From assembly GCF_030766935.1 (NCBI RefSeq), contig NZ_JASERL010000011.1, positions 124,001 to 188,000 on the forward strand: a DNA stretch of 64,000 nucleotides, given 5' to 3'. The notes under the pieces were generated by a model, which saw only the letters and a program-made list of their open reading frames with translations, made no database searches and was not told where the DNA came from. This document shows positions 25,723-34,743 of the stretch, in pieces. The stretch comes from Streptomyces sp. KL109B (GTDB taxonomy: Bacteria; Actinomycetota; Actinomycetes; Streptomycetales; Streptomycetaceae). The first letter of the stretch is position 1; each line of letters starts with the position of its first letter. The translations under genes and the position numbers were made by a program.

Positions 25723-27086
25723 CGCGGACACGGCACCGCACCCTGATCCACAACGGCATCGTCATTCCCTGCGACGGCACGCGGAAGGTCCTGGACCCCG
25801 GTTCGGTCCTCCTGGAGGGCGAGCGCATCGTCGCGGTCGACCGCCCGGAGGCCTTCGCCACCACGGACGCACATGTCATCGACGCCACCGGTCACGCCGT
25901 CGTCCCCGGCCTGCACAACACCCACCTGCACTCGGGCCTGTTGCGCGGCACCGCCGAGTCCAAGTCGCTGTGGGACTGGCTGCGCGACTACGTGGACCCG
26001 GCCCACAAGGCACTCACCCCCGAGATCGCCGAGGCGGCCTCGCTGCTGTGCTACACGGAGTCGCTGCGCGCGGGCACCACGTCCGTGATGGACATGTGGC
26101 GTCACATGGAGGGCTCGGCGCACGCGGCCGAGCAGGTCGGCATCCGCGCGACACTCGTCCCGTACGTCGCCGACCTCCCCGGCTACGACTACTTCGAGAC
26201 GCTGGAGACGAACCGTCGCCTGCTGAAGGAGTACCGCACGTACGCGGGCGGGCGGGTGCGCTCCTGGGTGGGGTTGGAGCACCTCTTCTACTGCGGCGAG
26301 GAGGCGTTCAGGGCGGCGGCGGCGCTGGCCGACGAGTTCGACACGGGCCTGCACACCCACTCCTCCGAGACGACGTGGGAGGTGGAGGAGTCACTGCGGC
26401 GGTTCGGCCGCCGTCCCATCGAGGAGTTCCACCACCGGGGCATCCTCGGGCCGCGCACCGTGGTGGCGCACTGCGTGTGGCTCGACGACCGCGAGCTCGA
26501 CGTCCTCGCCGGGACCGGCACGAGCGTCGCCCACTGCCCCTGCTCGAACATGAAGCTGTCGTCCGGCCCCGCCCGCGTCGCCGACATGCGCCGCCGGGGC
26601 ATCGCGGTCGGTATCGGCAGCGACGGCGAGAAGGAGAACAACAACCTCGACCTGCTGGAGGAGATGAAGTTCGCCTCGCTCCTCCAGAAGGTGACATCCC
26701 TGGACCCGACGACCGGCGACCCGTGGGACATCCTCGACATGGCCACCCGCGACGGCGCCCGCGCCCTCGGCCTCGACGACATCACGGGCTCCCTGGAGCC
26801 GGGCAAGCGCGCCGACGTCGTCACCGTCGACCTGCGCCGCCTGCACACCACGCCCCTCCTCCACGGCGACGACTTCAACGCCGTCCCGCACCTGGTGTTC
26901 TCCGCGTCCGCCGCGGACGTCGCCCATGTGTGGGTCGACGGGGAGCCGAGGGTGGCCGGCGGGGAGGTGTTGAGCGTGGATGCGGAGAGCGTGCGGGTGC
27001 GGGCGCAGGAGGCGGCGGAGGACCTGTTCCGGCGCCGGGCGGCGATCCAGTCGTCCCACATCGCGGACACACCTACCGGAAAGTGA
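25719..27086 (+). CDS. Amidohydrolase-family deaminase (ATZ/TRZ/SsnA type)
   Basis: 455 residues. Metal ligands are present: HxH in HNTHLHSGLLRG, His in LHTHSSET, His in VVAHCVWLDD and Asp in GIGSDGEKENNN. These place it with the guanine deaminase, 8-oxoguanine deaminase and chlorohydrolase group, which deaminate aromatic nitrogen rings in the cytoplasm. The SDGEKENNN stretch differs from the common SDG-A-SNN form, so the substrate may be unusual. The ATG overlaps the deaminase stop. A strong hairpin follows the stop codon and probably ends the operon. Confidence 0.88.
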   Translation: MTRTRHRTLIHNGIVIPCDGTRKVLDPGSVLLEGERIVAVDRPEAFATTDAHVIDATGHAVVPGLHNTHLHSGLLRGTAESKSLWDWLRDYVDPAHKALTPEIAEAASLLCYTESLRAGTTSVMDMWRHMEGSAHAAEQVGIRATLVPYVADLPGYDYFETLETNRRLLKEYRTYAGGRVRSWVGLEHLFYCGEEAFRAAAALADEFDTGLHTHSSETTWEVEESLRRFGRRPIEEFHHRGILGPRTVVAHCVWLDDRELDVLAGTGTSVAHCPCSNMKLSSGPARVADMRRRGIAVGIGSDGEKENNNLDLLEEMKFASLLQKVTSLDPTTGDPWDILDMATRDGARALGLDDITGSLEPGKRADVVTVDLRRLHTTPLLHGDDFNAVPHLVFSASAADVAHVWVDGEPRVAGGEVLSVDAESVRVRAQEAAEDLFRRRAAIQSSHIADTPTGK

Positions 27087-27101
27087 GACGCGTGAAAGGG
27101 T

Positions 27102-27139
27102 GGCGATCCTCGTACCGTCCGACCGGTACGAGGGTCGCC
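27102..27139 (+). terminator. Hairpin terminator after the nucleobase operon
   Basis: GGCGATCCTCGTACC (27102-27116) pairs with GGTACGAGGGTCGCC (27125-27139) over 15 bp with a single T-G wobble and an 8-base loop. There is no T-run, as usual for Streptomyces. It lies 15 bases after the amidohydrolase stop. Confidence 0.8.
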
Positions 27140-27192
27140 GACGCGTGAACGTCGGCGGACACACACCGCAACACCCCTGGGATTGACCCGAG

Positions 27193-28608
27193 ATGTCCGC
27201 TTCTGCCACCGGTTCGGCGCCTGCCACGTCCGCCGCGCCGTCCCCCGCCTCCGGCCCGTCACCGGCCGCGCCGGTCAACCCGCGCTCGCGGGTCCTGATC
27301 GCCAGCCTCATCGGGACGACGATCGAGTTCTACGACTTCTACGTCTACGCGACGGCCGCCGTACTCGTCTTCCCCGCGCTCTTCTTCCCCAGCAGCGACC
27401 CGACGACGGCGCTTCTGTCGTCGTTCGCCGTATTCGGCGCGGCGATGGTGGCGCGGCCGGTGGGCGCGGCGTTCTTCGGGCACCTCGGTGACCGGCTCGG
27501 CCGCAAGAAGACGCTCGTCGTCTCGCTGTTGACGATGGGCATCGCCACGTTCCTCATCGGCGTGCTGCCCACGTACGGGTCGATCGGCTGGGTCGCCACC
27601 GCGCTCCTCGTCCTGATGCGGCTCGCGCAGGGCTTCGCGCTCGGCGGCGAGTGGAGCGGTGCGGCGCTGGTCGCCACGGAGAACGCGCCGCCCGGCAAGC
27701 GGGCACTGTGGGGCACGTTCCCGCAGTTGGGCGCGCCCCTCGGATTCATCGTCGGCAACGGCCTGTTCCTCGTCATCGCCGCCCTGCTGCCGTCCGCCGC
27801 GGGCGCCGACCCCTCGCAGCCCTCCGAGGCGTTCCTTTCGTGGGGCTGGCGGATCCCGTTCCTGTTCTCCGCGGTGATGGTCGCGATCGGCCTGTGGGTG
27901 CGGATGCGCCTGGTCGAGGCCGAGGTCTTCACGAAGACGCAGGAGACGAAGCAGGTCCGCAAGCTGCCGCTGGCCACCGTCTTCCGCCACCACTGGAAGC
28001 AGCTGCTGCTCGGTACGTTCGCGATGCTGGCGACGTACGTCCTCTTCTACCTGATGACGACGTTCTCGCTGAGCTACGGGCGCGCCGCCACGGACGCCGC
28101 CGTGCCCGGACTCGGCTACAGCTACACGACGTTCGTCCTGATGCTGATCTTCGGTGTGCTGTTCTTCGCCGTGTTCACGCTCGTCTCCGGCCCGCTGGCG
28201 GACAGGTTCGGGCGTCGCAAGACCCTCGCCTGGATCACGGCCTGCATCTTCGTCTTCGGCCTGGTGTGGGTGCCGCTGATCGGCCTCGGCACGCTCGGCG
28301 TCGTCCTGTGGCTGGTCCTCGGCTTCACGCTGATGGGCCTCACCTTCGGCCCGATGGGCGCGCTGCTCCCGGAGATGTTCCCGACGTCCGTGCGCTACAC
28401 CGGATCCGGCATCTCGTACAACGTCAGCTCCGTGCTCGGCGCGGCCGTCGCCCCCTTCATCGCGGTGGCGCTGTGGGAGGCGGGCGACGGCTCGCCGTGG
28501 CTGGTCGGCGTCTATCTGTCGGCGATGGCCGTCCTCACCTTCGTCGCGCTGCTGTGCTCGAAGGAGACGAAGGACGTGGAGCTGGGCTCGGGCGAGAGCC
28601 CGGTGTAG
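27193..28608 (+). CDS. MFS transporter, metabolite:H+ symporter (MHS) subfamily
   Basis: 471 residues, 12 membrane segments. GTTIEFYDFYVYATAAVLVF is the diagnostic MHS first helix with its acidic pair. HLGDRLGRKKTLV and DRFGRRKTLA are the two MFS loop motifs, and RLAQGFALGGEWSGA lies in helix 4-5. MHS carriers import organic acids, betaines or shikimate with protons; the substrate is not readable here. The N-terminus carries a ~30-residue Ala/Pro/Ser tail. It follows a terminator hairpin and so is probably its own unit. Confidence 0.9.
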   Translation: MSASATGSAPATSAAPSPASGPSPAAPVNPRSRVLIASLIGTTIEFYDFYVYATAAVLVFPALFFPSSDPTTALLSSFAVFGAAMVARPVGAAFFGHLGDRLGRKKTLVVSLLTMGIATFLIGVLPTYGSIGWVATALLVLMRLAQGFALGGEWSGAALVATENAPPGKRALWGTFPQLGAPLGFIVGNGLFLVIAALLPSAAGADPSQPSEAFLSWGWRIPFLFSAVMVAIGLWVRMRLVEAEVFTKTQETKQVRKLPLATVFRHHWKQLLLGTFAMLATYVLFYLMTTFSLSYGRAATDAAVPGLGYSYTTFVLMLIFGVLFFAVFTLVSGPLADRFGRRKTLAWITACIFVFGLVWVPLIGLGTLGVVLWLVLGFTLMGLTFGPMGALLPEMFPTSVRYTGSGISYNVSSVLGAAVAPFIAVALWEAGDGSPWLVGVYLSAMAVLTFVALLCSKETKDVELGSGESPV

Positions 28609-28643
28609 CCGCCGCCGTCACCACGGGCACCACGGGATGGGCC

Positions 28644-28850
28644 TCAACTGCGGCCGAGGAGCTCGGCGTTGAGGACGGTGCCACCGAGGCTCCAACCGCC
28701 GTCGGCGACCTCTTCGAGGATCACGAGGGTATTGGCACGGGCGCGTTCGCCGTACACGTCGGCGAACGCGTCCGTGACGGCGTCCTGGAGCTTTTTCTTC
28801 GACTCCGCCGTGAGTGTGTCGGCGGGCACCTTGAGGTTGGCGTACGGCAT
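28644..28850 (-). CDS. 4-oxalocrotonate tautomerase-like protein
   Basis: 68 residues. The start at MPYANLKVPAD leaves Pro as residue 1 after Met removal, which is the catalytic base in the tautomerase superfamily; an upstream start at 28868 would bury it and is rejected. Length (62-70 residues) is normal for 4-OT. The family interconverts keto and enol forms of small acids; the substrate here is unknown. It lies 48 bp downstream of the SDR gene on the same strand and may be co-transcribed with it. Confidence 0.85.
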   Translation of the reverse strand: MPYANLKVPADTLTAESKKKLQDAVTDAFADVYGERARANTLVILEEVADGGWSLGGTVLNAELLGRS

Positions 28851-28898
28851 GGGGTTCGTTCCCTTCACGTGGGTGGGTGGATCGGCGGGCGGTCGCTC

Positions 28899-29666
28899 TC
28901 AGGCGAGGCCGCCGTTCGCCCGCAGGATCTGGCCGTTGACCCAGTGCCCCTCCGCGCTCGCCAGGAAGGCGACCACGTGGGCGATGTCGTCCGGCGCGCC
29001 GAGGCGCTCCAGCGGCGGCGCCTTGGTCAGCGCCGCGACCTGGTCGTCCGTCTTGCCGTCGAGGAACAGGTCGGTGGCCGTGGGTCCCGGCGCGACCGTG
29101 TTGACGGTGATGTCCCGGCCGCGCAGCTCGCGCGCGAGGATCAGGGTCATCGCCTCGACGGCGCCCTTGCTGGCGGTGTACGCGCCGTACGTGGGGAACT
29201 GGGTCGCGACGACGGAGGTCGAGAAGCCGACGAAGGCCCCGCCCGCCCGCAGCCGGCGCGCGGCCTGCTGCGCGACGACGAACGCGCCGCGGATGTTGGT
29301 GCGGTGCAGGGAGTCGAGGACGCTCAGGTCGAGGTCCGCGATGGTGGAGAGCGACATCCGCCCGGCGCAGTTCACGACGACGTCCACGCCGCCGAAGTCG
29401 GCCTCCACCCGGTCGAACAGGGCGGACACGGCTTCCTCGTCGGCGACGTCGGCCCGGACCGCGATCGCCCGGCCGCCCGCCGCGGTGATCGTCTTGACCG
29501 TTTCCTCGGCGGCCGCGGTGTCGCCCGCGTAGTTCACGGCCACGGTCAGGCCGTCGCGGGCGAGGCGCTCGGACACGGCGCGCCCGATGCCGCGCGAGCC
29601 GCCGGTGACGACGGCGACACGGCGGGTGGCGTTGGTGTCTGCGGGACTGTCGGTGTGGTGATTCAT
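28899..29666 (-). CDS. SDR-family oxidoreductase
   Basis: 255 residues, classical short-chain dehydrogenase. The cofactor motif is VTGGSRGIGRAV, NCAG follows, and the active-site Tyr/Lys are in YGAYTASKGA, with GFSTS supplying the Ser. VNYAG after the second strand suggests NADP preference, which is inference. It is divergent from an MmyB-type XRE regulator with a 21-bp palindrome between them, an arrangement common in actinomycetes, so the regulator probably represses it. Confidence 0.92.
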   Translation of the reverse strand: MNHHTDSPADTNATRRVAVVTGGSRGIGRAVSERLARDGLTVAVNYAGDTAAAEETVKTITAAGGRAIAVRADVADEEAVSALFDRVEADFGGVDVVVNCAGRMSLSTIADLDLSVLDSLHRTNIRGAFVVAQQAARRLRAGGAFVGFSTSVVATQFPTYGAYTASKGAVEAMTLILARELRGRDITVNTVAPGPTATDLFLDGKTDDQVAALTKAPPLERLGAPDDIAHVVAFLASAEGHWVNGQILRANGGLA

Positions 29667-29699
29667 GTGTCCTACGATGCGTGGCCCGCGCGACGTGTG

Positions 29700-29720
29700 C
29701 CAGGGGATGCCATCCCCTGG
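29700..29720. promoter_or_regulatory. Perfect 21-bp palindrome between the SDR and XRE genes
   Basis: Arms CCAGGGGATG (29700-29709) and CATCCCCTGG (29711-29720) flank one central base. It lies 34 bp upstream of the SDR start and 44 bp upstream of the regulator start. It is the obvious operator for the divergent MmyB-type regulator. Confidence 0.8.
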
Positions 29721-29763
29721 GTCAGCGGCCCCACGGCGGGCGGCCATCGCGCAGAATCGGGGG

Positions 29764-30621
29764 GTGGCTTCCCTCAAATACACCGAACTCGGCGCCTTCC
29801 TCCGCTCCCGCCGCGAGCGCATCCGCCCCGAGGACGTCGGCCTCGTCGCGGGCCCGCGCCGCCGGGTGCCGGGACTGCGCCGCGAGGAGGTGGCGCAGCT
29901 CGCGGGCGCGTCGGTCGACTACTACAACGAGATGGAGCGCGGCGCGGGCTCCCAGCCGTCGGAGCAGATGCTCGCGGCGCTGGCCCGCGCGCTGCGCCTG
30001 ACGTCGGACGAGCGCGACTACCTGTACCGCCTCGCCGACCGGCCGCTGCCGTCGCAGGGCGGGCCGCAGGCGCACGTGCACCCCGGAATGCTGGATCTGC
30101 TGACCCGGCTCACGTCGACGCCTGCGCAGGTCATCACCGACCTGCACGTCACGCTCGTGCAGAACCCGCTCGCCGTCGCCCTCCTCGGCGACGACTCGGT
30201 GCACAGCGGCGCCAACGTGAGTTTCGTCCACCGCTGGTTCACCGACCCCGGCGCCCGCCGCCGCTATCCGGAGGAGGACCACGACGCGCAGTCCCGCTCG
30301 TTCGTCGCCGATCTGCGGGCCGCCGCGGCGCGCCGTGACGCGAAGGATCCGGAGGCCCGCACGCTGATCGAGGAGCTGAGGACACGGTCACCGGAGTTCG
30401 CCGACCTGTGGGACCGGCACGAGGTGCGGGTGCGCCGCAACGACTCCAAGCGCATCAACCACCCCTCGCTCGGCACGCTGGAGGTCAACTGCCTCCACCT
30501 GTTCAGCGAGGACGGCCGGCAGCGGCTGCTGTGGTTCACACCGGCACTGGGCACGGACAGCGCGGACAAGCTGGAGCTGCTTGCGGTGGTCGGCACGCAG
30601 CTCACGGACACGCCCGGCTGA
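29764..30621 (+). CDS. MmyB-type XRE transcriptional regulator
   Basis: 285 residues. The N-terminal XRE helix-turn-helix (GLRREEVAQLAGASVDYYNE, then MERG) is followed by an MmyB-like PAS ligand-binding domain (LHVTLVQNPLAVALLGD, HRWFTDPGARRRYPEEDH, RRNDSKRINHPSLGTLEVNC). Such proteins in actinomycetes usually neighbour an SDR gene and may bind a fatty acid-like ligand. Start GTG at VASLKYTELG; a longer frame upstream would run through the palindrome. It should repress the divergent SDR gene and itself. Confidence 0.9.
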   Translation: MASLKYTELGAFLRSRRERIRPEDVGLVAGPRRRVPGLRREEVAQLAGASVDYYNEMERGAGSQPSEQMLAALARALRLTSDERDYLYRLADRPLPSQGGPQAHVHPGMLDLLTRLTSTPAQVITDLHVTLVQNPLAVALLGDDSVHSGANVSFVHRWFTDPGARRRYPEEDHDAQSRSFVADLRAAAARRDAKDPEARTLIEELRTRSPEFADLWDRHEVRVRRNDSKRINHPSLGTLEVNCLHLFSEDGRQRLLWFTPALGTDSADKLELLAVVGTQLTDTPG

Positions 30622-30676
30622 CCCCCACACCGCGCCCCGCGCGCCGCTCAGAGCCCGGCCGCCCCGTGTCGCGCGG

Positions 30677-31369
30677 TCACCTCGCGGACGCCACCCTCGG
30701 CGGCCACACCCCCGCCACCAGCACCCCCTCCGCGTACGCCCGCGCGACCAGCTCCGTCCGGTTCGACGCGCCCCAGCGGCGCGACAGTTGGCGCAGGTGG
30801 TACGTGACTCCGTCCGTCGTCAGGCCGGTCTCGCGGGCGGCGCGGGCGGTGGTGGCGCCCGCGGCGAGCAGGGCCAGGATGCGGGCCTCCTGGGGGTGCG
30901 GCGCGGTGGCGGCGGACGGCGGGCGCTCGGACACGGGCGCCGCGACATCGCCGACGCGTACCGTCACCAGCAGGTCGGGCGTCCGGTCCGAGGTGTCGCT
31001 GACCGTGTCGACGATCAACTCGCCCCTGCGGCACACCCCGTCGCCGCCGCGCCAGGCCACCGCCACCGTGTAGCGCGAGCGGCGCCGCTGCTTCTGCGCC
31101 TGCGCGATCCGGTCGACCTGCGCCGCGTCGACGGGCCGGAACAGGTCGAGGATCGCGCGGCCCTTGAGGCGGCCCGCCGTGGTGCCCCACTCCAGGGCGA
31201 AGGCGGCGTTCACCAGCCGTACGGTGCCGTGCGGATCGCACACCGCGACAGGCATCGGGATCCGGTCGAAGAGCACCATCGCGCGATTGCGCCACACCAC
31301 CCCGTCCCCGCTCTCCACCAGCGCCCCGCCTCCCACCACACGTACCCGTCGGCCTGCCACGTCCGGCAC
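30677..31369 (-). CDS. PAS-LuxR transcriptional regulator
   Basis: About 230 residues. A PAS sensor domain (RIPMPVAVCDPHGTVRLVN) occupies roughly residues 30-130. The C-terminal LuxR helix-turn-helix is degenerate but recognisable (ARILALLAAGATTARAARET, then GLTTDGVTYHLRQLSRRWG). This is the architecture of PAS-LuxR activators such as PimM. The start is uncertain: the GTG at 31369 lacks a clear ribosome-binding site, and later starts before MVLFDRIP are possible. It is divergent from the P450-reductase fusion gene, which is its likely target, and a palindrome lies between them. Confidence 0.82.
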   Translation of the reverse strand: MPDVAGRRVRVVGGGALVESGDGVVWRNRAMVLFDRIPMPVAVCDPHGTVRLVNAAFALEWGTTAGRLKGRAILDLFRPVDAAQVDRIAQAQKQRRRSRYTVAVAWRGGDGVCRRGELIVDTVSDTSDRTPDLLVTVRVGDVAAPVSERPPSAATAPHPQEARILALLAAGATTARAARETGLTTDGVTYHLRQLSRRWGASNRTELVARAYAEGVLVAGVWPPRVASAR

Positions 31370-31398
31370 CCGGGCACAAGTCCCGATGCACCGTCAGC

Positions 31399-31418
31399 CA
31401 CTACACAATCATGTAGTG
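31399..31418. promoter_or_regulatory. 7-bp inverted repeat between PAS-LuxR and P450 fusion genes
   Basis: CACTACA (31399-31405) and TGTAGTG (31412-31418) are exact inverted arms around six bases. It lies 30 bp upstream of the regulator start and 83 bp upstream of the P450 start, in the only AT-richer part of the divergent region. Candidate binding site for the PAS-LuxR protein. Confidence 0.65.
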
Positions 31419-31500
31419 CGGCGGGCCCGACCGGCAGGGGCGGCGGATCAAGCTGGAGGCCGCAGACTCCCGCCTCCGCGAGCGAAAGGCACGCCCCACC

Positions 31501-34500
31501 ATGCCGGACTCCGTACCCGCCTCCCCCACACCCCACGACGGCCCCGACGACTCCGCGTACGCCCGCGCCGGCGTGCCCGTCGTCGACGTCACCGGCACCG
31601 GTCTGGGACCCGGGCCTCTGCAGCAGGTCATGGGCCTGATGCGGGAGCACGGTCCGCTGCTGGTGCGGCGCATCCACGGGCGGGACGCCCTGTTCGTCGC
31701 CGACCTCGACCTGGTCACCGAGCTCGCCGACGAGTCCCGCTTCAGCAAGAACGTCGGCCCGGCGCTGCGGAATGTCCGCGAGTTCGCCGCCGACGGCCTG
31801 TTCACCGCGTACAACGACGAGCCGAACTGGTCGCGCGCCCACGACATCCTCATGCCGGCCTTCGCGCTCGGCTCGATGCGTACGTACCACCCGGTGATGT
31901 ACCGGGTGGCGCGCCGCCTCGTCGAGTCCTGGGACCGCGCCGCCCGCGACGGCGCCCCCGTCGACGTACCCGGTGACATGACCCGCATGACGCTCGACAC
32001 CATCGGACTCGCCGGATTCGGCTACGACTTCGCCTCCTTCGCGAGCAGCGAGCCGCACCCGTTCGTGGAGGCGATGGTGCGCTGTCTGGAGTGGAGCATG
32101 ACGCGCCTGGCGCGCGTGCCGGGTGGTGACTACGAGGCCGCCGACGCCGCGTTCCGTGCCGACGCCGACTATCTCGCGCAGGTCGTCGACGAGGTGATCA
32201 GCGCGCGGGTGGAGAGCGGGGAGCGGCACACCGACGACCTGCTGGGTCTGATGCTGACCGCCGAACACCCGCAGGACGGCGGCACGTTGGACACCGCGAA
32301 CATCCGCAACCAGGTCATCACGTTCCTGATCGCCGGGCACGAGACGACGTCCGGCGCCATGTCCTTCGCCCTGTACTACCTCGCCAAGAATCCGGCCGTC
32401 CTCGATCTCGTACGCCGCGAGGTGGACGCCCTGTGGGGTGACACCGCCGACCCGGAGCCGGACTTCGACGAGGTTGGGCGGCTCACCTACACCCGGCAGG
32501 TGCTCAACGAGGCGCTGCGCCTGTGGCCGACGGCCGCGGCGTTCAGCCGGGAGGCCCGCGAGGACACCCTGCTCGGCGGGCGCGTGCCCGTGCGCGCGGG
32601 GCAGGGGGTGACCGTGCTGTCGGCGATGCTGCACCGGCAGCCGGTGTGGGGTGACAACCCCGAGCGATTCGACCCGAACCGGTTCACGCCGGAGGCTGAG
32701 GCGGCGCGCTCCCCGCACGCGTTCAAACCGTTCGGCACCGGTGAACGGGCCTGTATCGGGCGGCAGTTCGCGCTGCACGAGGCGACGATGCTGCTCGCGA
32801 TGCTCGTGCACCGCTACCGGCTCGTCGACCACACCGACTACCAGCTCTCCGTGAAGGAGACCCTCACGCTGAAGCCGGACGGCTTCACCCTCGCCCTCGC
32901 CCGGCGCACCGGGGCCGACCGCCGCCACACACCCCTGCCCGGGGCCACGGCCCAGGACACGCAGGGCCCGTCGGGCGACACACTTCCGGTGCGGGTACGC
33001 CCCGGCACCCGCGCCCTGTTCCTGCACGGCAGCAACTACGGCACCTGCGCCGCGCTCGCCGCCCAACTCTCCGACGAGGCCGCCGCGTTCGGCTGCGAGA
33101 CCGAGGTGGCGCCGCTGGACGCCTACGCGGGGGCGCTGCCGGCCGACCGGCCCGTGGTCGTCGTCGCCTCCTCCTACAACGGTCGGCCCACCGACGACGC
33201 CGGGGAGTTCGTCGCCGGACTCGACGCCACCGGCACCCCCTTCGACGGTGTCACCTACGCGGTGCTCGGTGTCGGCGACCGCAACTGGGCGGCCACCTAC
33301 CAGCACGTGCCGACCCGCGTCGACGAGCGCCTGTCCGAACTCGGCGCCGAGCGGCTGTGCGCGCGGGCCGCCGCCGACGCCTCCGGCGACCTGGGCGGCA
33401 CCGTCCGCGCGTTCACCGCCGACCTGCGCACCTCGCTCCTGGAGCGGTACGGGGACCCGGAGGCCACCGCCGCGAACACGCCCGCCGAGCCCACATCCCC
33501 GTACGAGATCCGCGAGATCACCGGCGGGCCGCTGGACGCCGCGGCCGCCCGTCACGGGCTCGCGCCGCTGACCGTGACGGAGGCTCGCGACCTGACCGCG
33601 CCCGGCCACCCGCGCGTCAAGCGGTTCGTGCGGCTCGCGCTGCCGGACGGTGTGTCGTACCGGACCGGGGACCATCTCGCGGTGCTGCCCGCGCACGAGG
33701 ACGGGCTCGTCGACCGCGCGCTGAAGGGCCTCGGTCTGGACCCCGGGGCGGTCCTCGACATCCGTGACGCCCGGCCGCGGCGCGACGCCCTCCCCGTCGA
33801 CCGGCCCCTGACGGCGCGTGAACTGCTCACGTACCACGTCGAGTTGCAGCACCGGCCGGGCCCTGACGAGGTCGCGGTGCTCGCCGCCGCCAACCCGTGC
33901 CCGCCCGAGGCCGCCGCGCTGCGGGCCCTTGACGCCGACGACCCGCGCACGTTCGTGGAGCTGGTGGAGGACCACCCTGCGCTGTGCGGCGCCCTCGGCT
34001 GGGACCGACTCCTTGGGCTGCTGCCGCCGTTGCGCCCGCGCCACTACTCCGTGTCGTCCAGCGCGGCCGAACTCCCGGGCCACGTCGACCTGATGGTGTC
34101 CGTGCTCGACGCCCCCGCCGCATCCGGCACCGGCCGGCACCGCGGCACGGGCTCGCACCACCTGGCGTCCCTGAAGCCCGGCGACACGGTACTCGGCCGC
34201 GTCCAGCCCTGCCGCGACGCCTTCCGCATCGACGCGGACACCGCCGAGCCGGTCGTCATGGTCGCGGCGGGCACGGGCCTCGCCCCGTTCCGCGCGGTGG
34301 TCGCCGAACGGGCCGCCCTCGCCGCACGCGGTACCCAACTGCCGCCCGCCGTCCTCTACTTCGGCTGCGACCACCCCGAGCGGGACTTCCTGCACGCCGA
34401 GGAGCTGCGCGCCGCCGACGCCGCGGGCGCGGTCTCGCTGCGGCCGGTGCACAGCGAGGCACCCACCGACGGCCACGCCTTCGTGCAGCACCGCGTCGCC

Positions 34501-34710
34501 GCCGAGGGCACCGAGCTCGGCCGACTCCTCGACGCGGGCGCTCGGGTCTACGTGTGCGGGGACGGCGCCCGGATGGCTCCCGGCGTACGCGCCGCGTTCC
34601 GCGCGCTGTACCGCGAGCGCACGCCCGGCGCGGACGAGCCCGCGGCCGAGGCGTGGCTCACGGAACTCATGGCGCAAGGCCGCTACGTAGAGGACGTGTA
34701 CGGGGGCTGA
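31501..34710 (+). CDS. Self-sufficient cytochrome P450-reductase fusion (CYP102/BM3 type)
   Basis: 1069 residues, close to the ~1050 of P450 BM3. The N-terminal P450 domain has the oxygen-activating I-helix AGHETTSG (~278), ExxR in NEALRLWP, and heme ligand Cys in FGTGERACIGRQFA (~417). From ~500 follows a flavodoxin-like FMN domain (LFLHGSNYGTCAALA, VVASSYNGRPTDDA). FAD and NADPH domains follow with RHYSVSSS (~847), GTGLAPFRAVV (~922) and FGCDHPERDFLH. Such fusions hydroxylate or epoxidise fatty acids with NADPH and need no partner. All cofactor motifs look intact. The divergent PAS-LuxR gene is its likely regulator. A strong hairpin follows the stop. Confidence 0.95.
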   Translation: MPDSVPASPTPHDGPDDSAYARAGVPVVDVTGTGLGPGPLQQVMGLMREHGPLLVRRIHGRDALFVADLDLVTELADESRFSKNVGPALRNVREFAADGLFTAYNDEPNWSRAHDILMPAFALGSMRTYHPVMYRVARRLVESWDRAARDGAPVDVPGDMTRMTLDTIGLAGFGYDFASFASSEPHPFVEAMVRCLEWSMTRLARVPGGDYEAADAAFRADADYLAQVVDEVISARVESGERHTDDLLGLMLTAEHPQDGGTLDTANIRNQVITFLIAGHETTSGAMSFALYYLAKNPAVLDLVRREVDALWGDTADPEPDFDEVGRLTYTRQVLNEALRLWPTAAAFSREAREDTLLGGRVPVRAGQGVTVLSAMLHRQPVWGDNPERFDPNRFTPEAEAARSPHAFKPFGTGERACIGRQFALHEATMLLAMLVHRYRLVDHTDYQLSVKETLTLKPDGFTLALARRTGADRRHTPLPGATAQDTQGPSGDTLPVRVRPGTRALFLHGSNYGTCAALAAQLSDEAAAFGCETEVAPLDAYAGALPADRPVVVVASSYNGRPTDDAGEFVAGLDATGTPFDGVTYAVLGVGDRNWAATYQHVPTRVDERLSELGAERLCARAAADASGDLGGTVRAFTADLRTSLLERYGDPEATAANTPAEPTSPYEIREITGGPLDAAAARHGLAPLTVTEARDLTAPGHPRVKRFVRLALPDGVSYRTGDHLAVLPAHEDGLVDRALKGLGLDPGAVLDIRDARPRRDALPVDRPLTARELLTYHVELQHRPGPDEVAVLAAANPCPPEAAALRALDADDPRTFVELVEDHPALCGALGWDRLLGLLPPLRPRHYSVSSSAAELPGHVDLMVSVLDAPAASGTGRHRGTGSHHLASLKPGDTVLGRVQPCRDAFRIDADTAEPVVMVAAGTGLAPFRAVVAERAALAARGTQLPPAVLYFGCDHPERDFLHAEELRAADAAGAVSLRPVHSEAPTDGHAFVQHRVAAEGTELGRLLDAGARVYVCGDGARMAPGVRAAFRALYRERTPGADEPAAEAWLTELMAQGRYVEDVYGG

Positions 34711-34713
34711 CGC

Positions 34714-34743
34714 GCGCCCCGGCACGGCGGCGGACCGGGGCGC
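34714..34743 (+). terminator. Hairpin terminator after the P450 fusion gene
   Basis: GCGCCCCGG (34714-34722) pairs perfectly with CCGGGGCGC (34735-34743) around a 12-base loop, starting 3 bases after the stop codon. No T-run. Confidence 0.72.
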
